Shown one piece after another: positions 9,196 to 18,439 of a DNA stretch of 64,000 nt; the stretch's first letter is position 1; every line of letters begins with the position of its first letter. This DNA comes from Aquincola tertiaricarbonis. GTDB lineage: Bacteria > Pseudomonadota > Gammaproteobacteria > Burkholderiales > Burkholderiaceae_C. The notes under the pieces were generated by a model. The model did not search any database, was not told the origin of the DNA, and worked only from the letters and a program-made list of their open reading frames with translations. The DNA lies in NCBI RefSeq assembly GCF_023573145.1, contig NZ_CP097636.1, forward strand, positions 2,666,001 to 2,730,000. The letters are read 5' to 3'. The position numbers and the translations under genes were made by a program.

Positions 9196-10110
9196 ATGGA
9201 CCGCATCACCGGCATTCAGCTGTATCTCCGGGTGGTGGAGACGGGCAGCTTCAGCAAGGCCGCCACCGATCTGGGCGTGACCCAGCCCACCGCCACCAAG
9301 CATGTGGCGGCGTTGGAAACCCAACTTGGTGCGCGGCTGCTCCATCGCAGCACACGCGGCGTCACACCCACCGAAGTGGGGCAGCTGTACTACGACAAGT
9401 GCAAGCGCATCGCGCTGGAGCTGGAAGAGGCCGGCAATCTGGCCACGCTGCTGCAAAGCGGTGTCGGCGGCATGCTGCGCGTCAGCTGCTCGGTGGCCTT
9501 CGGCCGCCGGGTGCTGGTGCCGCTGACGCTGCGCTTCATGCGCGAGCACCCCGGCATCACGCTGGACCTGAGCTTCGACGATCGCTACGTCAACCTGGTG
9601 GAGCAAGGCATCGACGTGGCGGTGCGCATGGGCCGGCTGGCCGACAGCACGCTGGGCGCGCGCTATCTGGGCGTGAACCCGTGGGCGCTGGTGGCGGCGC
9701 CGCCGCTGATCGAGCGCCGCGGCGCCCCCGCCGAGCCGCAGGCCCTGGCCGCCGAGGACTGCCTGGTGTACAGCAGCGTGATGGGCGACGACCGCTGGCA
9801 GTTCCGCGCGCCGGACGGCAGCACGGTGGTGGTGCCGGTCAGGGGCCCGCTGCGCAGCAACAACCTGTCGGCCGTGCTGGCCGCCTGCCGCGCCGGCCTG
9901 GGCTTTGCCGCCCTGCCCTGGTACGTGGCCGGCCCTTCGGTGCAGGCCGGCGATCTGCAGGTGCTGCTGCCCGCCTACGAGCTGCCCTCACAGGAGATGC
10001 ACGCGGTGTTTCCGTCACCGCGGCTGGTACCGGCCAAGGTGCGCAGCTTCATCGACTTTCTGCAGCAGCAGTTCACCGCCGAGCGCTGGTGGGAGCTCGG
10101 CGGCCGTTGA
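9196..10110 (+). CDS. LysR-family transcriptional regulator
   Basis: Regulator of 304 residues with the standard LysR layout. The N-terminal winged helix-turn-helix (about 1-60) reads FSKAATDLGVTQPTATKHVAALE and RLLHRSTRGVTPTEVG. The C-terminal effector-binding domain (about 90-295) contains DLSFDDRYVNLVEQGIDVAVRMGRL, a phrase typical of the CrgA-like subgroup. It is divergent from the interrupted dctA-like gene, with 132 bp between the starts, so that transporter is its most likely target. The tannase-like gene downstream is convergent. The effector is unknown. Confidence 0.9.
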   Translation: MDRITGIQLYLRVVETGSFSKAATDLGVTQPTATKHVAALETQLGARLLHRSTRGVTPTEVGQLYYDKCKRIALELEEAGNLATLLQSGVGGMLRVSCSVAFGRRVLVPLTLRFMREHPGITLDLSFDDRYVNLVEQGIDVAVRMGRLADSTLGARYLGVNPWALVAAPPLIERRGAPAEPQALAAEDCLVYSSVMGDDRWQFRAPDGSTVVVPVRGPLRSNNLSAVLAACRAGLGFAALPWYVAGPSVQAGDLQVLLPAYELPSQEMHAVFPSPRLVPAKVRSFIDFLQQQFTAERWWELGGR

Positions 10111-10124
10111 TCAGCGGCAGTGGA

Positions 10125-11795
10125 TCAACGACAGGTGAAGCTGCTGGCGCTGTCGATCGGGCCGGCGCCGTCGTAGTGGGCCTGCTGGGGGTACGGGCAC
10201 AGCGGCCGGGTGCGGCCGGGCCAGGGCGTGGCAGGTCCGGCGCTGGCAACGATGCGGTCGGGCACCTCGCCCTTTTCCACCCAGGCCACCAGCGGCGTCA
10301 GCGCGTCGTAGAGGTCGGTGGAAGGCCCGCCCGAGTTGCTGCAGTGGTTCATGCCCGGCACCAGGTACAGCCGCGCGAAGTTGCGCGTGGCCTCGGCCCC
10401 GCCCTGCGCGGCCTGCAGCCGCTGGTAGTAGTCGATGCTGTCGTTGGCCGAGAAGATCGCGTCGCTGACGCCATGCACCAGCAGCATCTTGCCGCCGCGG
10501 TTGCGGAAGGCCGCCACGTCGGTGGAGGTGGTGTTGTAGATCGCCGCATAGGCGTCCAGGCGCGCCGGGTCGGTGTCGAAGTTGAAGGCCATGTAGTCGA
10601 AGGCCGGGTCGGGCGGCGTGAAGAACTCCAGCCGCATCGCGTCGGCCGCGATCAAGGTGGCATTGCGCGCATTGGGCGTGGTGGTGGTGCTGGTGCCCAG
10701 CTTCCAGTTGCGCCAGTCGGCCCCGGCGATGCCGGCGTCCCACGGCCAGCTGGCATAGAGCGACTGGCCGGCGCTGTTCTTCGGGCCGGCGAAGTCCTTC
10801 TTCAGCGCCGTCACCTGCGCGGCGGTCAGGCAGCTGTCGGTCTTGGCGCCGGTGCATTGCAGCACCGCGGGGTCGAAGCTGCAGGCCGCCGGGTTGGCGT
10901 GGATGATGCCGTCGGCCGCGCGGTCCAGCGTGTCGCAGCGCTGCAGCACCGCGTTGGACACCAGCTTCAGGTCGGCGTCCGACAAGGCCTGGCTGAGCAC
11001 CGGCGACACCGCGCTGTAGCTGATCAGGCCCCACACCGAGGCCATGCTGGCCTCCCGCGCCACCTTGATGGCCGGCGCATTGGCGGCGATGCCGTCGAAG
11101 TAGTCCGGAAAGCGCTGCGGAAACAGCATCGCCTGCCGGCCGCCGCCCGAGCAGCCCACGAAGTACGAGCGATCGGGCTTGCGGCCATAGGCGGTGTTGA
11201 TCAGCGACTTGGCCGTCACCGTCACCACGTCGTAGGCGTTGTAGGCATGGTCGATGCGTGCCTGTGGATCGAGGCCGAAGCTGGCGCTGGTGCCCTGGTG
11301 GCCGCCGTCGGTGCTGACCACCGCGAAGCCCTGCGCCAGCGCGCCGGTCTTGAGGCCGGCGATCGAGCCGCCACCCGCCAGCGAGCCCAGTGCATCGCGC
11401 ACCACGCCGTCGTTGCCGCCACCGCCCTGGAACATGAAGCGGCCGTTCCAGGCCATCGGCAGCCGCAGCTGGAAGCCGATGTAGTAAGGCAGCCCGTCGG
11501 CGCCGGTGCGCTCGTTCATGCGGCCGTTGAGCACGCAGTGAGCCGGCTGCGGATTACCGCCCACCACGGTGCCCGCCGCCACGGCAGTGGCGGTGAGCGT
11601 CATGCCGGCGGGTGCGCGTGCGGGCATGGCGGCGCAGTCCACCGCCAGCGCGGTCTCGGCCGGCGGCGCGGCTGGGGTGTCGTCATCGCTGCCGTTGCAG
11701 GCAGCGGTCAAACCAACCAGCGCGCAGGCCGCGCTCACGGTGGCCGTGATGCGCAGGCCGCAGGCGCGCGCCGACGCCAAGGGGGCACGGGGCAT
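10125..11795 (-). CDS. Tannase/feruloyl esterase-family lipoprotein
   Basis: Secreted alpha/beta hydrolase of 556 residues that should cleave ester-linked phenolic acids. A signal peptide ends in the lipobox LTAAC, so the mature enzyme is probably lipid-anchored. The family CS-D-HC arrangement is visible: the nucleophile Ser in GCSGGGRQA with Cys just before it, Asp in VHGVSDAIF, and His in GMNHCSN with Cys just after it. FDGIAANAPA is also typical. The ATG at 11795 has GGAG 7 bases upstream. Its neighbours do not form a clear aromatic-acid pathway, so the natural substrate is open. Confidence 0.88.
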   Translation of the reverse strand: MPRAPLASARACGLRITATVSAACALVGLTAACNGSDDDTPAAPPAETALAVDCAAMPARAPAGMTLTATAVAAGTVVGGNPQPAHCVLNGRMNERTGADGLPYYIGFQLRLPMAWNGRFMFQGGGGNDGVVRDALGSLAGGGSIAGLKTGALAQGFAVVSTDGGHQGTSASFGLDPQARIDHAYNAYDVVTVTAKSLINTAYGRKPDRSYFVGCSGGGRQAMLFPQRFPDYFDGIAANAPAIKVAREASMASVWGLISYSAVSPVLSQALSDADLKLVSNAVLQRCDTLDRAADGIIHANPAACSFDPAVLQCTGAKTDSCLTAAQVTALKKDFAGPKNSAGQSLYASWPWDAGIAGADWRNWKLGTSTTTTPNARNATLIAADAMRLEFFTPPDPAFDYMAFNFDTDPARLDAYAAIYNTTSTDVAAFRNRGGKMLLVHGVSDAIFSANDSIDYYQRLQAAQGGAEATRNFARLYLVPGMNHCSNSGGPSTDLYDALTPLVAWVEKGEVPDRIVASAGPATPWPGRTRPLCPYPQQAHYDGAGPIDSASSFTCR

Positions 11796-11901
11796 GTCTT
11801 GTCTCCAGGATGTGGTTGTGGCCGCAGTGTGGAAGCGGCCTCCTGGTCGCGCTGTCCGCCGCGATGGGGACAGCGCATGCCTGCGCACCCGGGGCAGGGC
11901 C

Positions 11902-13365
11902 TCAGGCGCTGAACAGGAAGCGGCCGACCACCGCGTTGAGCTGCTCGGCTTCTCGCTTCAGGCTTTCGGCCGCGGCGGCGCCCTGCTCCACCAGCGCCGC
12001 GTTCTGCTGCGTCACGGCGTCGAGTTGCGTCACCGCGCCGCCCACCTGCGTGATGCCGCTGGTCTGCTCGCGGGTGGCGGCGGAGATCTCGCCGATCAAG
12101 GTGCTGACGCGACGGGCCTGATCGACGATGCTGCGCATGCTGCTGCCGGCATCGCCCACCAGCCGCGTCCCGGCCTCAACCCGCTCCACCGAGGTGCCGA
12201 TCAGCACCTTGATCTCCTTGGCGGCATCGGCTGAGCGCTGAGCCAGGCTGCGCACCTCGCTGGCCACCACCGCGAAGCCACGGCCCTGCTCGCCGGCACG
12301 CGCTGCCTCCACCGCGGCGTTCAGGGCCAGGATGTTGGTCTGGAAAGCTATGCCGTCGATGGTGCCGATGATGTCCGCGATGCGGCGCGACGACTCGCTG
12401 ATCTGGCCGATGGTGGCCACCACCTTCTCCACCGCCTCGCCACCGCCCTGCGCCGCGTTCGAGGCTTCGCGGGCCAGCACGTCGGCTTCGGCCGCCGTCT
12501 CGGCGGTGTTGCGCACGGTGCCGGTCAGCTGCTCCATCGACGAGGCGGTCTGCTGCAGGCTGCCGGCCTGCGCTTCGGTGCGCCGGCTCAGGTCGATGTT
12601 GCCTGTGGCGATCTCGGCGGACGCCCGCTCGATGGCCGCGGAGGCGCGGCTGACATCGGCCATGGCCACGTTCATCTTCAGCAAGGCTGCCTTCAGCAGG
12701 GCCGCGGTGTCGGTGCTGGCGGGCAGTCGTGCCACGTCCAGGCACAAGGCGTTGCCGCGGTCGAGGTGCCGCACCAGGGCCGACAGTTCGGCCGTCTCGT
12801 GGGAGGCGCGCCGCAACTGCAGCGCCAGCACGATCTCGATGCCGGTCTGCGCCACCACGTAGCTGGCATGCATCAGCATCTTCAGGAAGTCGGGCTCCGG
12901 CGTGCAGTACACCGGCCAGCCGGCGGCCTGCAGCCGGTCGAACACGATGTGGTGCACCGCGAACAGCCCTGCCGCCAGCACCAGCGGCCGCCAGTCCCGG
13001 TACACCAGCACCATGCCCAGCAGCACGAACACCCCGAAGTGGAACTCGACCGTGCCGCGCCCGAGCTGGATGTGCAGCGCCACCATCGCGGCATTGGCCG
13101 CCACCAGCACCCCCTGCGACAGCCAGGTGCCGCGCGCTGCGAAGAAGGCGATCAGCCCCGACACCAGCAAACCGGCGGCTGCGACGCCGGCCAGGCGGCC
13201 CTGCCCGAAATGGAGGCCGATGGCCAGCGCGGCCAGCGCCGAAACGCCCAGCGTGGCGACCATGACCTGGTCACCCACGCGGGCAACCGTGCGGAACGCA
13301 ACCTCAGCGTGCTTAGCCGGGGAACCAGAGTGCAGAACGGGGAACAGCGACATGAGGGGGACCAT
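11902..13365 (-). CDS. Methyl-accepting chemotaxis protein with a membrane-embedded N-terminus
   Basis: Receptor of 487 residues. The first about 190 residues form several closely spaced hydrophobic segments ([49 protein letters not shown] and others) with no large periplasmic domain. A signalling domain follows (about 230-487) with [36 protein letters not shown] and a helical-hairpin tip typical of MCPs. It probably senses a membrane or energy-related cue and signals to CheA/CheW. No che genes are nearby. The first codon could be the ATG at 13365 or 13353; neither has a good ribosome binding site. Confidence 0.88.
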   Translation of the reverse strand: MVPLMSLFPVLHSGSPAKHAEVAFRTVARVGDQVMVATLGVSALAALAIGLHFGQGRLAGVAAAGLLVSGLIAFFAARGTWLSQGVLVAANAAMVALHIQLGRGTVEFHFGVFVLLGMVLVYRDWRPLVLAAGLFAVHHIVFDRLQAAGWPVYCTPEPDFLKMLMHASYVVAQTGIEIVLALQLRRASHETAELSALVRHLDRGNALCLDVARLPASTDTAALLKAALLKMNVAMADVSRASAAIERASAEIATGNIDLSRRTEAQAGSLQQTASSMEQLTGTVRNTAETAAEADVLAREASNAAQGGGEAVEKVVATIGQISESSRRIADIIGTIDGIAFQTNILALNAAVEAARAGEQGRGFAVVASEVRSLAQRSADAAKEIKVLIGTSVERVEAGTRLVGDAGSSMRSIVDQARRVSTLIGEISAATREQTSGITQVGGAVTQLDAVTQQNAALVEQGAAAAESLKREAEQLNAVVGRFLFSA

Positions 13366-13493
13366 TCAGCAGGTGCCGCATCGGTGGCCGCACCAATGCG
13401 CGCTGCCAGAGGATGCACGGCGGCCGGGCGGTTTATCGACCGGCGGCTCACCCGCTTTAAATGATCGCAATCAACAATTTCTCACTTTATTGA

Positions 13494-14030
13494 TCAGCCA
13501 TCACCACTGACGATGTCGCCACCTTCACGGGCCAGCGCCTGCCTGGCGGACTCGGCTTCCTCCGCCGAGCGGGGATGGGCCACCACCGCCCAGCGGCCGC
13601 GCGCCGTGGCATCGCGCACGCAATGGATCACCCGCCCGCGGTCGGGGCCCCAGGCGCGCAGCCCGGCCAGCAGCAAGCCGACCAGCAGGCCGTAGGCCAT
13701 TGCGGTGACGATGGTGAGGCCGGGCGCCGCGTTCGCCACGTCCCAGTCGCCGGCCACCAGCACCGCGCCGATCAGGGCCCCGGCCGCCACGCCCATCACG
13801 GCCAGGCGTGCATGGCTGCGCAGCAAGGTGTGCCAGAGGCCGGTGGGCTCAGGGGTCATCTTGCGGCCCAGGCGCGGGTCGTTGGGCTCCACCACCAGCA
13901 CGGGGCAGCGCTCGCCGCGCTGCTGCCGCTGCAGGCTGCCAGCGGCACGTGCGGCGGCCGTGCCGTTGTCGAACAGCGCAGCCACCAGGGTCAGGGACCG
14001 CTCGCCGAACAGGTGCATCGCAGCTCGCAT
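13494..14030 (-). CDS. Uncharacterised two-TM membrane protein
   Basis: Protein of 178 residues. A soluble N-terminal part (about 1-70, with TLVAALFDNGTAAARAAGSL) resembles stress-type cytoplasmic domains without a firm match. Two membrane helices follow (LAVMGVAAGALIGAVLVAG and LTIVTAMAYGLLVGLLLAG), with Gly-rich faces like glycine-zipper proteins. The end (WAVVAHPRSAEEAESARQAL) is soluble again. The ATG at 14030 follows GAGGAGA. It lies upstream of the chemotaxis receptor on the same strand, 128 bp away. The function is unknown. Confidence 0.7.
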   Translation of the reverse strand: MRAAMHLFGERSLTLVAALFDNGTAAARAAGSLQRQQRGERCPVLVVEPNDPRLGRKMTPEPTGLWHTLLRSHARLAVMGVAAGALIGAVLVAGDWDVANAAPGLTIVTAMAYGLLVGLLLAGLRAWGPDRGRVIHCVRDATARGRWAVVAHPRSAEEAESARQALAREGGDIVSGDG

Positions 14031-14184
14031 GGGGGTCTCCTCGTGATTCGCATGCCGCCATGGCGGCGCATGGCCCATTGAATCGGACCCACCGCCGGGG
14101 CGCGATCAACCGACGGCCCGTTGCGCTGTCGGCCGGGGCCTACGGCGTGTGACGGCAGGCCCCGGTGCATCACAATCGCCGCCC

Positions 14185-14790
14185 ATGAAACTCCGCATGG
14201 CTGAAAACTCGCTCTTTGCCATCCTGCTGCGCTCCCGCTGGTGGGTGAGCCTGCTGGTGGCGCTGGGCTTCGTGGTGGTGTCCTTCGCGCTGCTGCCAGA
14301 ATCCGTGCGCGTGGTGGGCGCGCTGGGCGGGGCGCCCTTCGTCATCATCTCGATCATGGCGCTGCGCCGCCAATGGGGCCTGCCCAGCCCGGCCAAGGCC
14401 GAGGCGCTGCTCAAGGCCGCCGGCAGCATCGGCTGGATCGAGCTGGCCGATGCGCTCACCGCCGCCTGGCAGCGCGAGGGCTATACCGTGCAACGCCTGA
14501 CCGGCCAGCGCGCCGACTTCGTGCTGCAGCGCCAGGGCCGCACCGTGGTGGCCAGCGCGCGCCGGCTCAAGGCCGCGCGCGTGGGCGTGGAGCCGTTGCG
14601 CGAACTGCTGCAGGCCGTGGATGAACATGAGGCCACCAGCGGCCTGTACCTGGCACTGGGCGAGCCCACCGAAGCCGCGGTGAGCTTTGCCAACCAGAAC
14701 GCGATCTCGCTGCTGCGCGGCATGCCGCTGGCGCAGCTGCTGCGCGACATGCCGGTGAGCGCTCCGGCGGCCGCGCCGCGAAAGGCATGA
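14185..14790 (+). CDS. Membrane protein with restriction-endonuclease-like (Mrr-type) domain
   Basis: Protein of 201 residues. Two N-terminal membrane helices (about 13-55: [18 protein letters not shown] and [18 protein letters not shown]) precede a soluble domain with [20 protein letters not shown] followed by [21 protein letters not shown]. That order (amphipathic helix, short strand, D-x(n)-strand) fits the Mrr/PD-(D/E)XK fold, but the catalytic E/Q-x-K is replaced by VVASARRLK, so nuclease activity is doubtful. Its stop overlaps the mgsA start by 4 bases, so the two are translationally coupled. Confidence 0.6.
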   Translation: MKLRMAENSLFAILLRSRWWVSLLVALGFVVVSFALLPESVRVVGALGGAPFVIISIMALRRQWGLPSPAKAEALLKAAGSIGWIELADALTAAWQREGYTVQRLTGQRADFVLQRQGRTVVASARRLKAARVGVEPLRELLQAVDEHEATSGLYLALGEPTEAAVSFANQNAISLLRGMPLAQLLRDMPVSAPAAAPRKA

Positions 14791-15182
14791 ACGTCATGGC
14801 ACCGCGCATTGCCCTCATCGCCCACGACGGCCGCAAGCAGGCCATGGTGGCCCTGGCGCAGGAGTTCGCCACCTTGCTGGCCGGCTGCACGCTGTGCGCC
14901 ACCGGCACCACCGGCCAGCGCCTGCAGGACGAGGTGGGCCTGGTGGTGGAACGCCTGCTCAGCGGCCCGCTGGGCGGCGACCTGCAGATCGGCGCCCGCC
15001 TGGCGGTGGGCGGGCTGGACGCGGTGATCTTCCTGCGCGACCCGATGACCGCGCAGCCGCATGAGCCCGACATCAATGCCCTGGTACGCGCCTGCGACGT
15101 GCACGACGTGCCCTGCGCCACCAACGTCTCCGGCGCGCGGCTGATGCTGCGGCAGATCGCGCTGCAGGCCGGCATCGGCTAG
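14787..15182 (+). CDS. mgsA: Methylglyoxal synthase
   Basis: Cytoplasmic enzyme of 131 residues that converts dihydroxyacetone phosphate to methylglyoxal and phosphate, a bypass used when phosphosugars accumulate. Family blocks seen are [20 protein letters not shown] (phosphate loop), [12 protein letters not shown] (catalytic Asp) and [20 protein letters not shown] followed by CATN. The length matches the family. Its ATG shares ATGA with the stop of the preceding gene; an ATG three codons later is also possible. The downstream cidA-type gene begins 42 bases after the stop. Confidence 0.95.
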   Translation: MNVMAPRIALIAHDGRKQAMVALAQEFATLLAGCTLCATGTTGQRLQDEVGLVVERLLSGPLGGDLQIGARLAVGGLDAVIFLRDPMTAQPHEPDINALVRACDVHDVPCATNVSGARLMLRQIALQAGIG

Positions 15183-15224
15183 CAGCCCCCGGGGCCTGCG
15201 CAGCCGCGTGCAAAACTCGCGGCC

Positions 15225-15614
15225 ATGATCCAGGCCTTTGCTGTTCTTCTGGTGCTGCAGCTCGTCGGCGAGCTGCTGGTTCAATCCCTGGGGCTGCCCT
15301 TGCCGGGCCCGCTGGTGGGCATGCTGCTGCTGCTGGCCGGGCTGGTGTGGCGCGGCGGCGTGCCCGAGCCGCTGCGCAAGCTGGGCGACGTGCTGCTGCA
15401 GAACATGATGCTGCTGTTCATCCCCGCGGTGGCCGGCGTGATGATGCTGTTCGAGCGCGTGGCGCAGGAATGGCTGCCCTTCTTCGTGGCCTGCATCGGC
15501 GGCGCGGCCATCACGCTGGTGGTCACGGCCCTGGTGCTGCAGGCGCTGCTCAAGCGCCGCCCGCCCGACCTGGACACGCCGGCGCCGCCCGCTCCCACGG
15601 AGCCGCGCGCATGA
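15225..15614 (+). CDS. CidA/LrgA-family membrane protein
   Basis: Holin-like integral membrane protein of 129 residues with four predicted helices. Family features are LPGPLVGMLLLLAGL in the first half and LLQNMMLLFIPAVAGVM in the second, followed by a Pro-rich cytoplasmic tail. CidA/LrgA proteins pair with CidB/LrgB and have been linked to murein hydrolase control and to export of pyruvate or glycolate. The partner gene starts inside the last codons of this one (ATGA overlap), so the pair is a two-gene operon. Confidence 0.9.
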   Translation: MIQAFAVLLVLQLVGELLVQSLGLPLPGPLVGMLLLLAGLVWRGGVPEPLRKLGDVLLQNMMLLFIPAVAGVMMLFERVAQEWLPFFVACIGGAAITLVVTALVLQALLKRRPPDLDTPAPPAPTEPRA

Positions 15615-16327
15615 AGGCCGAGTTCTTCCAGATCTGGGTGTTCCTGGCGCAATCGCCGCTGCTGTGGCTCACGCTCACGGTGCTGGTGTACCTGGGCGCG
15701 CTGGCGCTGTACCGGCGCAGCGGGCTCAACCCGCTGGTCAATCCGGTGCTGGTGTCGGTGGCCGCCATCGTCACCGTGCTGCTGCTCACCCGCACACCCT
15801 ATCCGCAGTACTTCGAGGGCGCGAAGTTCGTGCACTTCCTGATCGGCCCGGCCACGGTGGCACTGGCCATTCCGCTGTACAACCAGCTGGCGCGGCTCAA
15901 GCGCATGGCCTGGCCGGTGGGCATCGCGCTGCTGAGCGGCTGCATCACCGCCATCGTCAGCGCGGTGGGCATCGGCTGGCTGCTGGGCGCCACGCCCGAG
16001 ACGCTGCGATCGCTGGCGCCCAAGTCGTCCACCATGCCGATTGCCATGGGCGTGGCCGAGCGCATCGGCGGCCTGCCTTCGCTGGCCGCGGTGGCGGTGG
16101 CGGTCACGGGCATCTCGGGCGCCATCATGGCGCGCAGCCTGTTCAACCTGCTGAAGATCCAGGACCCCGCGGTGCGCGGCTTTGCAGTGGGTGTGGCCTC
16201 GCACGCCATCGGCACCGCGCGGGCGCTGCAGGTGCATGAACAGGCCGGCGCCTTCTCGGCGCTGGCGATGGCGCTCAATGGCATTGCAACGGCACTGCTG
16301 GTGCCGTTGCTGCTTGCCCTCTTGTAG
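15611..16327 (+). CDS. LrgB/CidB-family membrane protein
   Basis: Multi-pass membrane protein of 238 residues, the normal partner of the CidA/LrgA-type protein. Diagnostic segments are FLIGPATVALAIPLYNQ, SLAPKSSTMPIAMGVAERIGG and VGVASHAIGTARALQ, all strongly conserved in LrgB. The gene overlaps cidA by four bases. It ends almost back to back with the convergent deaminase gene, with only 3 bases between the stops. The physiological substrate (pyruvate, glycolate or none) cannot be told from the sequence. Confidence 0.93.
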   Translation: MKAEFFQIWVFLAQSPLLWLTLTVLVYLGALALYRRSGLNPLVNPVLVSVAAIVTVLLLTRTPYPQYFEGAKFVHFLIGPATVALAIPLYNQLARLKRMAWPVGIALLSGCITAIVSAVGIGWLLGATPETLRSLAPKSSTMPIAMGVAERIGGLPSLAAVAVAVTGISGAIMARSLFNLLKIQDPAVRGFAVGVASHAIGTARALQVHEQAGAFSALAMALNGIATALLVPLLLALL

Positions 16328-16330
16328 CGC

Positions 16331-17683
16331 TTAGCTCGCCTGCGCCAGCAGCCGCGCGAAGTGGTTGTGCTGCTCGATCACGCGCGGCAGTTCCACCGTG
16401 GTGAGCTGGCCGTCGCGCACCACCACGCGGCCGTTGACGATGCTGTGCGTGACCTGCGGCGCGCCGCAGAACACCAGCGCCGCCAACGGATCGCCCTGGC
16501 CGCCGGCCAGGCCGACGTGGTTCAGGTCGAAGCTGACGAAGTCGGCCGACATGCCCGGCGCCAGCGCGCCGATGTCGTCGCGGCCCAGCACCTGGGCGCC
16601 GCCGCGGGTGGCGATTTCCAGCGTCTCGCGCGCCGTCATCGCCGCGCCGGTCACCCGCTGCAGCAGCATGGCCATGCGCGTTTCGCCCAGCATGTGCGCG
16701 CCGTCGTTGGAGGCCGAGCCGTCCACGCCCAGGCCCACCGGCACGCCCAGATCGCGCATGCGGCGCACCGGCGCAATGCCCGAGCCCAGCCGCATGTTGG
16801 AGCACGGGCAATGGGCCACGCCGGTGCGGCTGCGGGCGAACAGTTGCAGGCCCGGCTCGTCGAGCTTGACGCAGTGGGCATGCCACACGTCGGGGCCCAC
16901 CCAGCCCAGGTCCTCGGCGTATTCAGCCGGCGTCATGCCGAACTTCTCGCGCGAGTAGGCGATGTCGTTGTCGTTCTCGGCCAGGTGGGTGTGCAGGCTG
17001 ACGCCGTACTGGCGGGCCAGCAGGGCCGAGTCGCGCATCAAGCCGCGGCTGACGCTGAAGGGCGAGCACGGCGCCACCACGATGCGCAGCATCGCGTGGC
17101 GCGCCGGGTCGTGCCAGCGTTCGATCAGGCGCTGGGTTTCCTTCAGGATCGCGGGCTCCTGCTCCACCACGCGATCGGGCGGCAGGCCGCCCTGGCTCTG
17201 GCCCACGCTCATCGATCCGCGCGCCGCATGGAAGCGCATGCCGATCTGCTGCGCGGCCTCGATGCTGTGTTCGAGTTTGACGCCGTTGGGGTAGATGTAA
17301 AGATGATCGCTGGAGGTGGTGCAGCCTGACAGCAGCAGCTCGGCCATCGCGGTGAGGGTGGAGGTGCGCACCATGTCGGGCGTGAGGCCGGCCCAGATGG
17401 GATACAGGGCCTGCAGCCAGCCGAACAGCTCCGCGTCCTGCGCGGGGCCGATGACGCGGGTGAGGCTCTGGTACATGTGGTGGTGGGTGTTCACCAGGCC
17501 CGGGATCACGATCTGGTCGCGGGCGTCGATCACCTCGTCGGCTTCGGTGGGCAGCTCGTGCGTGGGGCCCACGGCTTCGATGACACCGCCACGGCAGAAG
17601 ATGCCGCCGTCGGCGATCTCGCGGCGGGTGTCGTCCATGGTGACGACGAGGCGGGCGTTTTTGATGAGCAGGGTTGGGGTCAT
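16331..17683 (-). CDS. 8-oxoguanine deaminase
   Basis: Amidohydrolase of 450 residues. The metal site is complete: HHH in VNTHHHMYQSL, His in HTHLAENDND, His in WHAHCVKL and Asp in GVDGSASND. TSSDHLYIYP and HCPCSNMRLGSG are typical of the 8-oxoguanine deaminase/hydroxydechloroatrazine hydrolase group. It should deaminate 8-oxoguanine to urate, which the adjacent PuuD-UraH-PuuE-UraD/AllC genes then degrade. The ATG at 17683 is chosen because it begins the family's usual TLLIKNARL start; an ATG at 17716 is in frame. Atrazine-type activity is the main alternative, but the purine context argues against it. Confidence 0.85.
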   Translation of the reverse strand: MTPTLLIKNARLVVTMDDTRREIADGGIFCRGGVIEAVGPTHELPTEADEVIDARDQIVIPGLVNTHHHMYQSLTRVIGPAQDAELFGWLQALYPIWAGLTPDMVRTSTLTAMAELLLSGCTTSSDHLYIYPNGVKLEHSIEAAQQIGMRFHAARGSMSVGQSQGGLPPDRVVEQEPAILKETQRLIERWHDPARHAMLRIVVAPCSPFSVSRGLMRDSALLARQYGVSLHTHLAENDNDIAYSREKFGMTPAEYAEDLGWVGPDVWHAHCVKLDEPGLQLFARSRTGVAHCPCSNMRLGSGIAPVRRMRDLGVPVGLGVDGSASNDGAHMLGETRMAMLLQRVTGAAMTARETLEIATRGGAQVLGRDDIGALAPGMSADFVSFDLNHVGLAGGQGDPLAALVFCGAPQVTHSIVNGRVVVRDGQLTTVELPRVIEQHNHFARLLAQAS

Positions 17684-18439
17684 GGTGCGTTTGCCCTCTT
17701 TCGCTTCTTTCGACATCTAGTTTGCTTCTGGGTGGGTGTGTTGAACACCCTGGGTGCGTTTGGGCTGGTTTGCGCAGGGCCGTGCGGGCGGGCCCGGGGG
17801 CTTAGCTTCCGCGGTCCGCGCACAGCGCGGACTGCCCTGCGCTACTCGGGTGGATGGCCCGCGGTCCAACTCGCTACGTTCGCTGCGCTCACTGCGCTCG
17901 GACAACGACCGCGAGTCAGTTCACGAAGCGCGCTGCGCGCGCGGCCACCCACCCTGCGTTGCTCGGCGCTCCACATGCGCCCCCGGGCCCGCCCGCACGG
18001 CCCTGCGCAAAGGTCCACCCGCGGCACTGCGCGCTACGGGCTCGCGCTGCGCGCATTGCCCGCTGTGCCATGCATGCGGCCGTGCTGAAGCCTGGCGTGG
18101 TTTCCCAGCTGAGTCTGCGAAGGCCTGGCACCCGCCAGTCCGAGCCGTGCGGTGGGTGGGGGGCGGAGGGGCGATTTCTGGGGCGGCGAGGAGCGCAGTG
18201 GCGAGGTCGGCGCGCGTGAGCGCGCTTCGTGAACTGACTCGCGGCAATTGTTCGAGTGCAGTGAGCGCAGCGAACGTAGCGAGTTTTGCCGCGCGACCTC
18301 GGCGCGAGCACCGCAGCGCAGTCGGCCCGCAGGGCCGACCGCCCCAGCATGAGCCCCGCCGCCCCCCGCCCACCGCTCGGCGGCCGAACAAGAACAGCAA
18401 AGACAGCCGCCGATCAAGAACAGCCCAACCAACAAACGC
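17684..18439. repeat. Non-coding 750-bp block with two interleaved long inverted repeats
   Basis: No credible gene was found. A 32-bp perfect inverted repeat has arms at 17769-17800 and 17980-18011 (core CAGGGCCGTGCGGGCGGG). A 65-bp near-perfect inverted repeat has arms at 17870-17934 and 18219-18283 (core GCGAGTCAGTTCACGAAGCG). The arms alternate (A, B, A', B'), so both large stems cannot form as simple nested hairpins at once. A shorter hairpin GTCCGCGC/GCGCGGAC sits at 17814-17832. Short open frames here encode Ser-Glu-Arg repeats and look like by-products of the repeat. Confidence 0.85.

Noticed and set aside
8868..11912. Very long open frame on the plus strand (about 1000 codons)
   Set aside because: It runs antisense to the tannase-like gene and out of frame through the LysR gene. 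Its product is low-complexity Arg/Gly/Ala/His, typical of GC-rich shadow frames.
14185..14790. Active Mrr-type restriction enzyme forming a defence system
   Set aside because: The expected catalytic E/Q-x-K is not preserved, there is no methylase or other defence gene nearby, and the gene is coupled to metabolic mgsA.
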